A stretch of 64,000 bases of DNA from Acidobacteriota bacterium (GCA_018269075.1 JAFDVJ010000088.1:181-64180), one strand, 5' to 3'; numbered from the stretch's first letter, positions 1 through 8,178 are shown. The notes: generated from the letters alone by a model not told the origin. A program made the numbers and translations.

Positions 1-795
1 GCCATCCTGAACGGCGCGGGCGCGCGGCTCGAACGGGCGCTCGTCAGCTTTATGCTCGACGTGCACACGACCGAGCACGGCTACACCGAAACGCTGCCGC
101 CGTTCATCGTCAACAACCGGGCGCTTTACGGAACCGGGCAGCTGCCGAAATTCGAACAGGATCTGTTCAAACTGACCGACGAACGAAATTTCTATCTGAT
201 TCCGACGGCCGAAGTTCCGGTCACGAATTACTACGGCGACGAGATTCTCGACGCCAAAGACCTGCCGAAGCATTTCACGGCCTACACGCCCTGTTTTCGC
301 TCGGAAGCCGGTTCGCACGGACGCGACACGCGCGGGATGATTCGCCAGCACCAGTTCGAAAAGGTCGAGCTCGTCAAGCTGACGCTTCCGGAAAACTCCG
401 AGGAGGAACACGAAAAGCTGACGGCCGACGCCGAGCGGATCCTGCAGCTGCTCGGGCTGCCTTACCGGACGATCGTGCTTTCGACCGGCGATATGGGCTT
501 CGGTTCGCGAAAGACCTACGACATCGAGGTCTGGCTGCCGTCGCAGAACACCTACCGCGAGATTTCGAGCTGTTCGAACTGCGGCGATTTTCAGGCGCGC
601 CGGATGAATCTCCGGTTTCGCCGGGCGGGCGGCGCGAAGCCGGAATTCGTCCACACGCTCAACGGCTCGGGCCTCGCCGTCGGCCGCACGTGGCTCGCCG
701 TGATCGAGAATTATCAGCAGGAAGACGGCTCGGTGGTGATCCCCGAAGTGCTTCACCGCTATATGAACGGCATCGAAAAGATCAGCAAAGCGTGA
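1..795 (+). CDS. serS: Seryl-tRNA synthetase, 3' part (5' end outside the window)
   Basis: Charges tRNA-Ser with serine in the cytoplasm. The reading frame is open from base 1, so the gene is cut by the window edge; the missing part is the N-terminal coiled-coil tRNA-binding arm and the start of the catalytic core. The 264 residues present begin in class II motif 1 (GAGARLERALV). Motif 2 (FRSEAGSHGRDTRGM) lies near residue 100, and motif 3 with the ATP-binding arginine (GSGLAVGRTWLAVIENYQ) near residue 220. The C-terminus (VVIPEVLHRYMNG) is the normal family end. The gene looks functional. A GTAATTAC box starts two bases after the stop codon and recurs in front of mazE. Confidence 0.97.
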   Translation, partial: AILNGAGARLERALVSFMLDVHTTEHGYTETLPPFIVNNRALYGTGQLPKFEQDLFKLTDERNFYLIPTAEVPVTNYYGDEILDAKDLPKHFTAYTPCFRSEAGSHGRDTRGMIRQHQFEKVELVKLTLPENSEEEHEKLTADAERILQLLGLPYRTIVLSTGDMGFGSRKTYDIEVWLPSQNTYREISSCSNCGDFQARRMNLRFRRAGGAKPEFVHTLNGSGLAVGRTWLAVIENYQQEDGSVVIPEVLHRYMNGIEKISKA

Positions 796-845
796 ATGTA
801 ATTACTGTGTAAATTAATCTTCTTTAGGTAGTTTCGAGAACCGTT

Positions 846-900
846 GATCTCTGGTCTTTGGCCTTTGAACAAGAATCTAAGATCAAAGGCCAAAGATCAT
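846..900. repeat. Heptamer-type intergenic hairpin between serS and mazE
   Basis: A perfect 14-bp inverted repeat (TCTTTGGCCTTTGA at 855-868, its complement at 883-896) is separated by 14 bases. The left arm is built of 7-base units (TCTCTGG, TCTTTGG, CCTTTGA). It could terminate serS transcription or stabilise its 3' end, but it has no following T-tract. The same unit type recurs near 7.4 and 18.9 kb. Confidence 0.75.
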
Positions 901-934
901 CGAACTAGTCCAAAGAAACTTAATTCATATAACG

Positions 935-992
935 GTAATTACAATGTGATTACTTTTGCTTTGTTGACAGAGCGTTAGAATGTAATTACATT
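935..992 (+). promoter_or_regulatory. Predicted mazEF promoter and palindromic operator
   Basis: A TTGACA -35 box lies at 964-969, and 17 bases later TACATT (987-992) is an acceptable -10. The -10 is part of a perfect 14-bp palindrome, AATGTAATTACATT (979-992), that ends six bases before the mazE ATG. A further GTAATTAC box is at 935-942 and an imperfect copy GTGATTAC at 946-953. AbrB/MazE antitoxins normally bind such palindromes to repress their own operon, so this is the likely autoregulatory site. With this -10 the transcript would be leaderless or nearly so. Confidence 0.6.
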
Positions 993-998
993 GTAATT

Positions 999-1247
999 AT
1001 GAAAGCCGCAATCGTTACCATCGGAAACTCGCAGGGCGTTCGAATCCCGAAAATCCTGCTCGACCAGAGCGGTCTGAGCGGCGACGTCGAGCTCGAGCTC
1101 TGCGACGCCGGCATCATCATCCGCAAAGCCCGTAAAACGCGCGAAAACTGGGCCGAGAGCTTCCGGCAGATGGCCGACAACAACGACGACGAGCTGGTCA
1201 CCGACCCGACGCCGTCGAATTACGCGAGGGAAAAATGGCGCTGGTGA
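999..1247 (+). CDS. mazE: MazE-like antitoxin (AbrB/SpoVT fold)
   Basis: 82 residues. The N-terminal 45 residues match the swapped-hairpin AbrB DNA-binding fold (VTIGNSQGVRIPKILLDQSG), as in MazE. The C-terminal part is acidic and probably disordered (NNDDELVTDP), the region with which MazE wraps and neutralises MazF. The gene starts right behind a palindromic promoter and overlaps the downstream toxin gene by 13 bases, the usual antitoxin-first order. The role is to neutralise the RNase and repress the operon with it. No RBS is evident, which fits the leaderless transcript suggested by the promoter position. Confidence 0.88.
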   Translation: MKAAIVTIGNSQGVRIPKILLDQSGLSGDVELELCDAGIIIRKARKTRENWAESFRQMADNNDDELVTDPTPSNYAREKWRW

Positions 1248-1561
1248 AAAGATTCGACGTTTTTCTGCTGAACCTCGACGAAACGCCGTCGGACGACGCG
1301 AAAAACACGCGCCCGTGCGTCGTCGTCTCGCCCGACGAGATGAACGATTTCATCGATTCCGTGATCGTCGCACCGGTCTCCGCGGTCAATCACCGCTACC
1401 CGACCCGCGTTTTGTTCGATTTTCTCGGCGCCGAACGAGCGGTCGTCCTCGACCAGCTCCAGACGGTCGAAAAACGCCGGCTGACGAAAAAGATCGGCGA
1501 GCTCGAACCCGAAACCCGAAAACGAATTCTCGACACACTGCAGGAATTGTTCGCCGAATGA
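1235..1561 (+). CDS. mazF: MazF/PemK-type mRNA interferase toxin
   Basis: 108 residues, the typical MazF length. Recognisable family segments are the N-terminal strand with RPCVVVSPDEMN, the central VIVAPVSAVN, and AVVLDQLQTVEKRRLTKKIGEL near the C-terminus, including the conserved arginine in the first segment and the threonine/serine region after the second. MazF-type enzymes cleave single-stranded RNA at short sequence motifs; the target of this one cannot be read from sequence. It overlaps mazE by 13 bases and its stop overlaps the start of the next gene (ATGA), so the three genes probably form one transcript. Confidence 0.9.
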   Translation: MALVKRFDVFLLNLDETPSDDAKNTRPCVVVSPDEMNDFIDSVIVAPVSAVNHRYPTRVLFDFLGAERAVVLDQLQTVEKRRLTKKIGELEPETRKRILDTLQELFAE

Positions 1562-2031
1562 TACGGATTCGCCGGATCATCGCGGGCGGTCAGACCGGCG
1601 CGGACCGCGCCGCCTTCGATTTCGCGCTCGAACACGGGTTCGGGATCGGCGGTTACATTCCGCGCGGCCGCCGCGCCGAAGACGGGCCGCTGCCCGAAAC
1701 TTACCCGAATCTGACCGAAACGCCCGAAAAAAGCTACGCCGTCCGGACGGAATTGAACGTCCGTCATTCCGACGCGACCCTGATCCTCTCGCACGGCCCG
1801 CTGACGGGCGGCTCGCGGCTGACCGCAAAACTCGCCCGCCGGCACCGGAAACCGGCTCTGCATCTCGATTTCGCGGCCGCCGCGACCGACGAGCTGATCG
1901 AGAAAGCGCGCCGCTGGCTCGCGGCGATAAACTGCGAAAGCCTCAACGTCGCCGGCCCGCGCGCCTCGACCGACCCGGAAATATACGCGAAGACGAAAAG
2001 CTTTCTGGAGCGGCTCTTCGCCGGTCAGTAA
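1558..2031 (+). CDS. cpYpsA-family (SLOG-like, 'putative molybdenum carrier') protein
   Basis: 157 residues starting at an ATG that overlaps the mazF stop by four bases. The N-terminus carries the family signature AGGQTGADRAAFD, then GGYIPRGRRAEDGPLP and a later SHGPLTGGS loop, as in the circularly permuted YpsA family that annotation pipelines call putative molybdenum carrier. The fold is a Rossmann-like nucleotide-binding fold of the SLOG/LOG group; the ligand is not known. SLOG proteins have been linked by comparative genomics to nucleotide-signalling and conflict systems, which makes its tight coupling to mazEF notable. The molybdenum role is not supported by anything seen here. Confidence 0.8.
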   Translation: MIRIRRIIAGGQTGADRAAFDFALEHGFGIGGYIPRGRRAEDGPLPETYPNLTETPEKSYAVRTELNVRHSDATLILSHGPLTGGSRLTAKLARRHRKPALHLDFAAAATDELIEKARRWLAAINCESLNVAGPRASTDPEIYAKTKSFLERLFAGQ

Positions 2032-2058
2032 AAAAGGCGAGGCCGTTAAGCCCCGCCT
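2029..2058 (-). terminator. Rho-independent terminator for the leftward secreted-protein gene
   Basis: The stem 2035-2043 / 2050-2058 (AGGCGAGGC against GCCCCGCCT, one mismatch) has a 6-base loop. On the minus strand it is followed directly by seven T residues (2028-2034 region), as expected for intrinsic termination. It may also stop transcription coming from the mazEF operon. Confidence 0.8.
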
Positions 2059-2087
2059 CTCATTCAGCATAAACAATTATATCGAAA

Positions 2088-3038
2088 CTAAGGAGTTACG
2101 CTGAAAGTCGAATAAATGCGGCTGGTCGGAACCGAAACGTCCGAGTCTTCGACCGTCACGAACAGGCCGAAATCGGCGAGCGCGGTTTCGCTGCGGATCT
2201 CGGATTCTTCGCGCCGGCCGTTGTTGACGACCTGACCGAGCTTGGTGTATTTGCCGTCCGGCGACGAGGCCCAGAGCACGAAACGCTTTTCCTTCGGCGC
2301 CATCTTCATCTCGTCGAAACGCATCTTGATCTGCGTCACGCCGTCTTTCGTCGGGCTCAGATAAGCTTTTCCTTTGAGGCCCTGCAGCTCGCCCGTGAAA
2401 TTGATCCGGATCTCCGAATCCTTGTTTTTATCGAACCGCGCGACGTTCAGCATCGGAACGTCGTAGGTCGAGCCGACTTCGGTCGTCGTCGCGACTTTTT
2501 TGCCGCCGCCCGAGCTCGTCACGGCCGTCGGCACGATCGCGTAGCCGGACGGAACCGCGCTGCGGAAACTGACCGGAATGTCGCTGTTGAAGCTCGTCAC
2601 GCCCTCGTTCGGCGAAAGCACGATCATAAACCGGTTCAGCGGCGTCGTGAATTCGCTTTTGGCCATACCGTTTTCGATCATCACCGGTCCGAGCAGCGTC
2701 GGGACGCCGCTCGGGTCGACCGCATAGGCGTAATAGCTTTTCGTTTCCGCCGGAACGCCCGACAGATCCATAAAAATCTTCGTCCCGTCGGCGGTCCGCA
2801 TCACGCGGGCCGAGCCGTTCGCGCCGGCGAGATTGTTGGGCGTCATCTGGACGGTCACTTCCTTGCCGACCGGATACTCGATGACCGTGTAGGTGCCGTC
2901 AGGATTCTGGACGACGGCCGTCTGTGTGGTGGTCGTCGTGGTCGTCGTTTTCGTCGTCTCCTGGGCCAAAGCCAGCGACGAAGCGGCCGCCAAAATCAGC
3001 GCGCCGCCGCTCAGCTTCAAAAAATTGTTGATACTCAT
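2088..3038 (-). CDS. Secreted protein of unknown function with Thr-rich linker
   Basis: 316 residues. A Sec signal peptide (SGGALILAAASSLALAQ, cleavage after about residue 25) is followed by a threonine-rich linker (about residues 28-41, eight Thr in a row) and a beta-rich body, YTVIEYPVGKEVTVQ onward. No catalytic motif was recognised. The region near residues 50-115 (PNNLAGANGSARVMRT... SYYAYAVDPSG) resembles an anti-sigma-K-like or Ig-like beta domain only loosely. A strong GGGGGA Shine-Dalgarno lies eight bases before the ATG. It is a single-gene unit with its own terminator. The likely location is periplasm or cell surface; function is unknown. Confidence 0.8.
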   Translation of the reverse strand: MSINNFLKLSGGALILAAASSLALAQETTKTTTTTTTTQTAVVQNPDGTYTVIEYPVGKEVTVQMTPNNLAGANGSARVMRTADGTKIFMDLSGVPAETKSYYAYAVDPSGVPTLLGPVMIENGMAKSEFTTPLNRFMIVLSPNEGVTSFNSDIPVSFRSAVPSGYAIVPTAVTSSGGGKKVATTTEVGSTYDVPMLNVARFDKNKDSEIRINFTGELQGLKGKAYLSPTKDGVTQIKMRFDEMKMAPKEKRFVLWASSPDGKYTKLGQVVNNGRREESEIRSETALADFGLFVTVEDSDVSVPTSRIYSTFSVTP

Positions 3039-3220
3039 AAAAAATCCCCCTTGATAATCGTCAACTCAAAAAAAATTCCGAACGGATCGTTCGTTTTATG
3101 CGATGACGTTTCGCAAGCCCCGTGCCGGAGCGCGGCAAATCGTGTGGATCGTTTTATTTACGATGGTTTGAAAAAGAGGACGGGTCGAAAAAGGCTGTAT
3201 CGAAGCTGAACGAAATTGTA

Positions 3221-4816
3221 TCAAAACGATCGCGCGGAAGGCGTTTTTCGTTCGTCGAGAGCGGCTTCGGCGATGTTCGCGATCCACCAGAAAGCGCCCT
3301 TCAGACCGAGATGGTCGAACATTTTTTTGAAGACCTGCGGGTGCAGGCGGGCGGTCTTGAGGAGCAGTTTTCGAAACGCCGCGAACGAGATCCGGTCCTG
3401 AAACATCGCGCGGCCGATTTCCGGGTCGAGACTGCCGAGCGCGGCCATCACCGCGTTCATCGTCTCGTTGACGGCCGCCGCCCGGCCGTTTCCGGCGGGC
3501 CGCATAAACTCGGCGAGGCTCGCCATCTGCGCGACGCGCGGCTCGTAGGCGTTGATCGTCGAAAGCGATTTTTCGTCGACCGCGTTTTCCCTGAGCGCGC
3601 TTTCCGTCAGATCGGTCAGCCGGCAGAGATTGCGGACGTGCGAGCCGAAGCCGCAGAAGGTCAGCGGGCTCGACAGACCGGCCGCGTCGCCGACCAGCAG
3701 CACGCGGTCGGCGGCCGTCCGCTTGCGGTTGCTCCAGCCGCGGTGATGAACGCTCGGAATATAGCCGTAAACCGGTTTGACGACCCGCCACGCGCCGTTG
3801 CGGGCCTTGTACTGCGGCAGTTTTTCGAAATATTCCTCGAACAAACGGAAGAGCGATTTATCGGCTTTCGACTCGACCGAATCGTAGAAAAAAAGATAGG
3901 TCGTGTATTCGTCGCGGCGCTCGCTGCCGGGAAAGCCTTCCCAGATGAGCTGGCGGCCGTCCGCCGAGTCCTCGGTCGAAACGAGGATCTCGCCGACCGC
4001 GAAATCGACCTCGTCGGCCTGATCGCCGCGCCGGAATCCGCGGGCGACGGTGCCGACCGTCGGGCAGACGTGCGTGATCGAGCGGCCGCCGTTGAGCTGG
4101 CGCGAGACGGCCGAATTCGTCCCGGTCGCGTCGACGAAAATCCGGGCGGCGAAAATCTTCCGGCGGCCGGTCTTTGCGTCCGCGCATTCGACCAGCGTCC
4201 GTTCCCGGTCGACGAAAACGCGCGTCAAACGCAGATGACCGATGATTTTCGATTCGGTCTTTTTGAGCTTTTTCGCGGCCAGCTCGAGCAGCCGGTCGGC
4301 GTCGAGCGCGACGTCGAGCACGTTGTCCATAAAAAGCGGCGGCGTTTTGACGCGCGAATGGCGGTCGTAGAATTTGATAAAGCCCGTCCGGTAGCGGTTG
4401 ACGATCGCCGTTTCGAGCTCGTCGGCGGTAAAGAGGCCGGCGCGGACGAATTCCCCGAGCTCTGCGTCGGAGATGTTCCAGTCGCGATGCGTCCGCCCGA
4501 CCGCGTGGGCGTCGAAAACCAGCACTTTGCGGCCGTATTTGAGCGCCATCACGGCGGCGTGCAGAAGGCCGAGCGTGCCGCCCGCGTAAACGAGATCGAA
4601 CTCGCCGTCGATTTTCGAATCGTCGGGCGCGGCGTCGAAAAAGACGACTTCTTCGGATTTTTCGGGATTTTCGCGGAAGGCCTGCCAGCGGCTTTCGAGC
4701 TCGTGAATCCGCGCGAGATGCGCTTCGCGGTTCGGCAGCTTGGCGAGATTTTCGACGAGCAGCGGAAAACGGCGGCTGATCCGGGCGAGGTCGAATTGTT
4801 TTTCCCCTGTGCTCAT
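3221..4816 (-). CDS. FAD-dependent oxidoreductase of lycopene-cyclase/geranylgeranyl-reductase type
   Basis: 531 residues from the ATG at 4816; an in-frame TTG two codons upstream is a possible alternative start. A beta-alpha-beta dinucleotide-binding segment occurs near residue 72 (DLVYAGGTLGLLHAAVMA) and the second FAD motif near residue 372 (VLLVGDAAGLSSPLTFCGFG), preceded by a DATGTNS motif near 229. This domain order matches the GG-reductase/lycopene cyclase superfamily. The first glycine motif is AGGTLG, not the classical GxGxxG. An N-terminal extension of about 70 residues precedes the FAD domain. No carotenoid genes are beside it, so the substrate is open. There is no signal peptide. 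The 182 bases downstream hold no gene. Confidence 0.72.
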   Translation of the reverse strand: MSTGEKQFDLARISRRFPLLVENLAKLPNREAHLARIHELESRWQAFRENPEKSEEVVFFDAAPDDSKIDGEFDLVYAGGTLGLLHAAVMALKYGRKVLVFDAHAVGRTHRDWNISDAELGEFVRAGLFTADELETAIVNRYRTGFIKFYDRHSRVKTPPLFMDNVLDVALDADRLLELAAKKLKKTESKIIGHLRLTRVFVDRERTLVECADAKTGRRKIFAARIFVDATGTNSAVSRQLNGGRSITHVCPTVGTVARGFRRGDQADEVDFAVGEILVSTEDSADGRQLIWEGFPGSERRDEYTTYLFFYDSVESKADKSLFRLFEEYFEKLPQYKARNGAWRVVKPVYGYIPSVHHRGWSNRKRTAADRVLLVGDAAGLSSPLTFCGFGSHVRNLCRLTDLTESALRENAVDEKSLSTINAYEPRVAQMASLAEFMRPAGNGRAAAVNETMNAVMAALGSLDPEIGRAMFQDRISFAAFRKLLLKTARLHPQVFKKMFDHLGLKGAFWWIANIAEAALDERKTPSARSF

Positions 4817-4913
4817 TACCAAATCAAATACAACGGTAAATTACACAAATAGCAAAAACGGCCTCGATTGTGAAATCCGGATTCCGGATTTCCGCAAACC
4901 TCGGCCGGAAGTC

Positions 4914-4952
4914 GGAAAAAGCAAAGGCGCGTGATCCACTCACGCGCCTTTT
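4914..4952 (-). terminator. Rho-independent terminator after the FecR-like gene
   Basis: A perfect 12-bp stem (AAAGGCGCGTGA at 4923-4934 with its complement at 4940-4951) and a 5-base loop are followed on the minus strand by GC and a run of five T. It lies 24 bases after the stop codon of the leftward gene. Confidence 0.82.
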
Positions 4953-4976
4953 CCGATTTGAATCCTGAAGATATCG

Positions 4977-5642
4977 CTATCTGACTGGACTGGCCACCGT
5001 GTCGTCGTCGTCGTTGGTCAGCGTGACGATCGCCGCTATCGTGATCAAACCGGCGAGAATGCCGACCGGGATCCAGATGTTGTATTTTTTGTTCGAATTC
5101 TGCGGCGCACCGGACGGCTGCGGAATGTTCGTTCCGCCGGCGTTCAGATAGACCGCTCCCTGTTCCGAAAAGGCTTCGGTTTTGCCGGACTGAACATCGA
5201 CCGTGTAAACGCCGGCCTGTTTCGCGTCGTTGTTGACGAGGCCATCGAGCGTTTTGATGTTGACCGAAACGCCTTCACGGGTCATAACCCTGATTTGCCC
5301 CGAAGACAGCGTTCCCGAAATATCGTTGTCCGTGAAATTCAGACTGAGAACCGAGTTGGGCGCGAGACTGATCTGTCCGAGCCGGCGCAGATTGATCGTC
5401 GCCGAACCGGTTTCCGAAGTCGAAACGGTCCCCGAAGAGAAAAAGGTTTGTCCGCTTAAAACGCGTTCGCCGTTCAGCGTGACCGAGGGTTGGGCGCCGT
5501 TGTTCCCCGAAACGATGATTTCGCCGGTCGGAGCGGTTTTTTCAGCCGCCGCCAGCACGATCGCCGAGGAACTAATTAAAATAGCGAGCAGCAGGCCGAG
5601 CGACGTAAAATATCGCAGCCGGGCGCTATTGGAATCTTTCAT
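4977..5642 (-). CDS. Secreted FecR-like domain protein with C-terminal membrane anchor
   Basis: 221 residues. An N-terminal hydrophobic segment (LGLLLAILISSSAIVLAA, residues 15-32) acts as signal peptide or anchor. Residues 40-165 form a beta-rich region with FecR-type features (VLSGQTFFSSGTVSTSETGSATINL, ISLAPNSVLSL, LSSGQIRVMT), resembling the family's sensing/anti-sigma barrel. A second hydrophobic segment (IWIPVGILAGLITIAAIVTL) sits near the C-terminus, before an Asp-rich tail. An AGGAGG Shine-Dalgarno lies seven bases ahead of the ATG. No ECF sigma gene is adjacent, so a classical FecR regulatory role is not supported; it is more likely an envelope protein. Confidence 0.72.
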   Translation of the reverse strand: MKDSNSARLRYFTSLGLLLAILISSSAIVLAAAEKTAPTGEIIVSGNNGAQPSVTLNGERVLSGQTFFSSGTVSTSETGSATINLRRLGQISLAPNSVLSLNFTDNDISGTLSSGQIRVMTREGVSVNIKTLDGLVNNDAKQAGVYTVDVQSGKTEAFSEQGAVYLNAGGTNIPQPSGAPQNSNKKYNIWIPVGILAGLITIAAIVTLTNDDDDTVASPVR

Positions 5643-5800
5643 TGATGACCTCCTGTATTTAAGTTTAGAGACTCACTGTAACCTTTTCGGGAAAGGAAAG
5701 TCAAAATTTTTTTCGGCGATATTTGCCGGGCGCGGCGGCGGGAGACCTCAAAGCCCTTCGCAGAAGAGGGTTTGTTGTCGAAAGCGGGAGCTCTCGACAA

Positions 5801-6490
5801 CTACCGCAGATTCGTGCCGCATTCGGGGCAGAATTTGGTCGTCACCTCGACCTCGTGGCCGCAGCCCGTGCATTTCGGCTTGGCGACCTGCGCGGGCGTG
5901 CCGCATTCGGGACAGAATTTGGCGTTCCCGATCTCGAAGCCGCAGACGCAGATTCGAGCGGCTTTCGGTTCTTCGGACGGCTTGACGGCCTGGGGCGAGG
6001 CGGGCACCGCGCCGGCGCTCATATCGATGCCCGAGACGTAATCGGTTTCCTGCGCCTTTTGATAGAGCTGCTGCTTCATCGCGTCGGCCTTGGCCTGCGC
6101 GTGGGCGGCGGCGAGCTCTTCCTCGTAGCGCGGCGCACAGGCCTCGCATTGATTCGACGCTTCGTTCCAGCAGGCTTCGGGACAGACCCATTTGCCGCAG
6201 CGCGAGCATTGATGAAAATGCTGCTTGCCTTCCTCGATCGCCGCCTGCAGCGCCGTGTCGTGGGCCGAGCCGCCGACCGCGCGCTGGACTTCGTAGGCCG
6301 AATTGCCGGCCGAATGACCCCAGCCGAGCAGGTTGCTCGCGGCGTTCAGAAACGAGCCGGCCATTCCGATGTAGGAAGCCTGGTATTTCGACATATAGCC
6401 GTTGCCGCACTTGTCGCAGAAAAATTTGAACTGGTAGCCCTTGTCGGTCGATAAATCCTGATAATTGTTGACGAACTGAATCATTGACAT
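5801..6490 (-). CDS. Multi-zinc-ribbon protein of unknown function
   Basis: 229 residues with five apparent zinc-ribbon halves: CDKCGNGY near residue 25, CSRCGKWVCPEAC plus CEAC near 95-120, CVCGF..FCPECG near 180-195 and CTGCGH..FCPECG at the C-terminus. Between the first and second pairs is a Gly/Ala-rich helical stretch. An Ala/Lys/Gln-rich probable coiled coil (AAAHAQAKADAMKQQLYQKA) and a linker precede the last two ribbons. The paired C-terminal ribbons are a double zinc ribbon. There is no signal peptide, so it is cytoplasmic; such proteins usually act as adaptor or nucleic-acid modules, but nothing here fixes a partner. Confidence 0.75.
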   Translation of the reverse strand: MSMIQFVNNYQDLSTDKGYQFKFFCDKCGNGYMSKYQASYIGMAGSFLNAASNLLGWGHSAGNSAYEVQRAVGGSAHDTALQAAIEEGKQHFHQCSRCGKWVCPEACWNEASNQCEACAPRYEEELAAAHAQAKADAMKQQLYQKAQETDYVSGIDMSAGAVPASPQAVKPSEEPKAARICVCGFEIGNAKFCPECGTPAQVAKPKCTGCGHEVEVTTKFCPECGTNLR

Positions 6491-6577
6491 TTTTGTCTGG
6501 TCTCCTTGAAAACGCCTTTAATTTTACCAGTAATTCGCGAAAACGAAAACGAATTTTTTCGCTTCCGGAAGACTTTT

Positions 6578-7384
6578 TTATTCGCCGCCGGCGGCCGTTT
6601 TCGCCGCGTTCCAGAGCGCGTCCATTTCGGCGAGGCTCGATTCTTTCAGGGTCCGGCCGTCGGCCTTCAGGCTCCGCTCGATAAAGCCGAACCTTTGCCG
6701 GAATTTACGGTTCGTCCGTTTGAGCGCGGTCTCGGCGTCGACGTCGAGCCGGCGCGCGAGATTAACGACGACGAAGAGCAGATCGCCGATCTCTTCCTCG
6801 ATGTTCGCGCCGTCCGCGATCGCCGCCCGCAGCTCGCCCGTTTCCTCGGTCAGCTTGTCGAAGATCTGATCGGTGTTTTCCCAGTCGAACTTCACCTTCG
6901 CCGCCTTTTTCGTCAGCTTCTGGCCTTCGAGCAGCGCCGGGAAATGGACCGGCACGTCTTCGAGGATCGATTCCTTCGGCTTTTCGACCTTGCCCGACGC
7001 CTGCTGCTGCGCCTTTTTGAGCTCGTCCCAGTTGCTCAGAACGTCCTCGGCGGTCTTGAGCTCGGCCTCGCCGAAAACGTGCGGGTGCCGGAGGATCAGT
7101 TTTTCGGTGACGCTCTCGACGACCTCGTCGATCGTGAAATCGCCGCGCTCGGCGGCGATCGTCGAATGAAAGACGACCTGCAGCAGCACGTCGCCCAATT
7201 CCTCGCGGAGGTTCGTCGTGTCGCCGGTCGCGTCGGCTTCCTGAATCGCGTCGAACGTCTCGTAACATTCTTCCAGCAGATACTGCGCCAATGAGGCGTA
7301 GGTCTGTTCGCGGTCCCACGGACAGCCGCCCGGCGCTCTCAGCCGCGCCATCACCGAAATGAGTTCGTCAAAGGTTTTGGACAT
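6578..7384 (-). CDS. mazG: Nucleoside triphosphate pyrophosphohydrolase MazG
   Basis: 268 residues, the length of the two-domain E. coli-type enzyme. The first domain starts with the diagnostic LRAPGGCPWDREQTYASLAQYLLEE segment; the metal-binding EExxE/ExxD acidic helices are visible (LLEECYETFDAI, LREELGDVLLQVVFHS). The second domain repeats the pattern (LTEETGELRAAI, IEEEIGDLLFVVVNLAR). It hydrolyses NTPs to NMP and pyrophosphate, cleaning pools of damaged or excess nucleotides. Despite the shared name it has no operon link to mazEF 5 kb away. The gene is complete and looks active. Confidence 0.95.
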   Translation of the reverse strand: MSKTFDELISVMARLRAPGGCPWDREQTYASLAQYLLEECYETFDAIQEADATGDTTNLREELGDVLLQVVFHSTIAAERGDFTIDEVVESVTEKLILRHPHVFGEAELKTAEDVLSNWDELKKAQQQASGKVEKPKESILEDVPVHFPALLEGQKLTKKAAKVKFDWENTDQIFDKLTEETGELRAAIADGANIEEEIGDLLFVVVNLARRLDVDAETALKRTNRKFRQRFGFIERSLKADGRTLKESSLAEMDALWNAAKTAAGGE

Positions 7385-7397
7385 AATTTTGTCGAGC

Positions 7398-7463
7398 TTT
7401 GATCTTCGATCTTTAGTGTTTAGACCTCAAAAGACGCGGAAAAACGGGCAAAGATCGAAGATC
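7398..7463. repeat. Heptamer-type hairpin upstream of mazG
   Basis: A perfect 14-bp inverted repeat (GATCTTCGATCTTT at 7401-7414; complement at 7450-7463) is spaced by 35 bases. The left side decomposes into 7-base units (CTTTGAT, CTTCGAT, CTTTAGT, GTTTAGA). It lies between two divergent genes, so a terminator role is unlikely here. Confidence 0.7.
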
Positions 7464-7555
7464 GAAAATCAAAGGTCATTTATTTGATTTTGAATTCTTT
7501 TTCGCCAAAATGCTACTATCGAATTATAAATTTAAAAACCGTAACGGATAATGCA

Positions 7556-8110
7556 ATGGTAGAAAGAGAAGAAGAACAACCCGTAATCAAAGTGACCGAT
7601 CGCCGCAAGTTCAACCTCGACGGCAGCCTCCGCGAGGGCGTCGAGGTCGAGCCCCCGAAACCGGTCGCCGAACCGCCCGCCGCCGCGCCGCCCGCCGAGG
7701 AAAAAACGGAAGCCGCCGCGCCGCCGATGCCGGAAGAGATCGATCTGCCGCCGGTCGGCGACGACGAAGCCTTCGACGACGACATCCCGGGCGCCGAAGA
7801 CCCGGCGAGCTTCGTCAATTTTCTTTCGACGCTCGCGACCAACGCGGCCGCCGCGCTCGGCGCGATGCCGCATCCGGTGACCGGCCAGCGGTCGCTCGAT
7901 CTCGACAGCGGCAAATACTGGCTCGACGTCCTCGGGATGCTCCGCGACAAGACCAAAGGCAATCTTCACCCGCAGGAAGCGCGCCTGCTCGACGGCCTGC
8001 TCGCCGACCTCCGGATGCAGTACGTCCAGCTCGTCCGCGCGACCGAAGACCGCCTCAAAAAACAGGCCGCCCAGAAGTTTTCGGCAAGCGATATTCTGGG
8101 CAAAAAATAG
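7556..8110 (+). CDS. DUF1844 protein with long acidic/Pro-rich N-terminus
   Basis: 184 residues from the ATG at 7556. Residues about 85-165 are the DUF1844 domain (ASFVNFLSTLATNAAAALG, GKYWLDVLGMLRDKTKGNL, LLDGLLADLRMQYVQL), a small all-helical domain of unknown function common in Acidobacteriota and Deltaproteobacteria-like groups. The N-terminal half is disordered and rich in Pro, Glu and Ala, with a basic patch RRKFNLDG near residue 17. No signal peptide. It is read divergently from mazG and precedes the PhnP-like gene by 123 bases. Confidence 0.85.
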   Translation: MVEREEEQPVIKVTDRRKFNLDGSLREGVEVEPPKPVAEPPAAAPPAEEKTEAAAPPMPEEIDLPPVGDDEAFDDDIPGAEDPASFVNFLSTLATNAAAALGAMPHPVTGQRSLDLDSGKYWLDVLGMLRDKTKGNLHPQEARLLDGLLADLRMQYVQLVRATEDRLKKQAAQKFSASDILGKK

Positions 8111-8178
8111 TCGGGGAAAGTTAGGAAGTTTGGGAATAAGATAATTTCTCTTAAAATCTAGGATTATTCATTTTGAAC

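Noticed and set aside
1038..1056. GCGTTCGAATCCCG, a tRNA T-arm-like sequence
   Set aside because: It is in frame inside mazE (codes GVRIPK) and no acceptor or anticodon stems surround it.
1558..2031. Molybdenum carrier function for the cpYpsA gene
   Set aside because: The database name is historical; no molybdenum-related motif or neighbour is seen.
3096..4852. Long open frames antisense to the FAD enzyme, tamA, tamB, clpC, bamA and others
   Set aside because: They are Arg/Asp/Glu-rich or Arg/Ala-rich shadows created by GC-rich third positions, without family motifs or ribosome binding sites.
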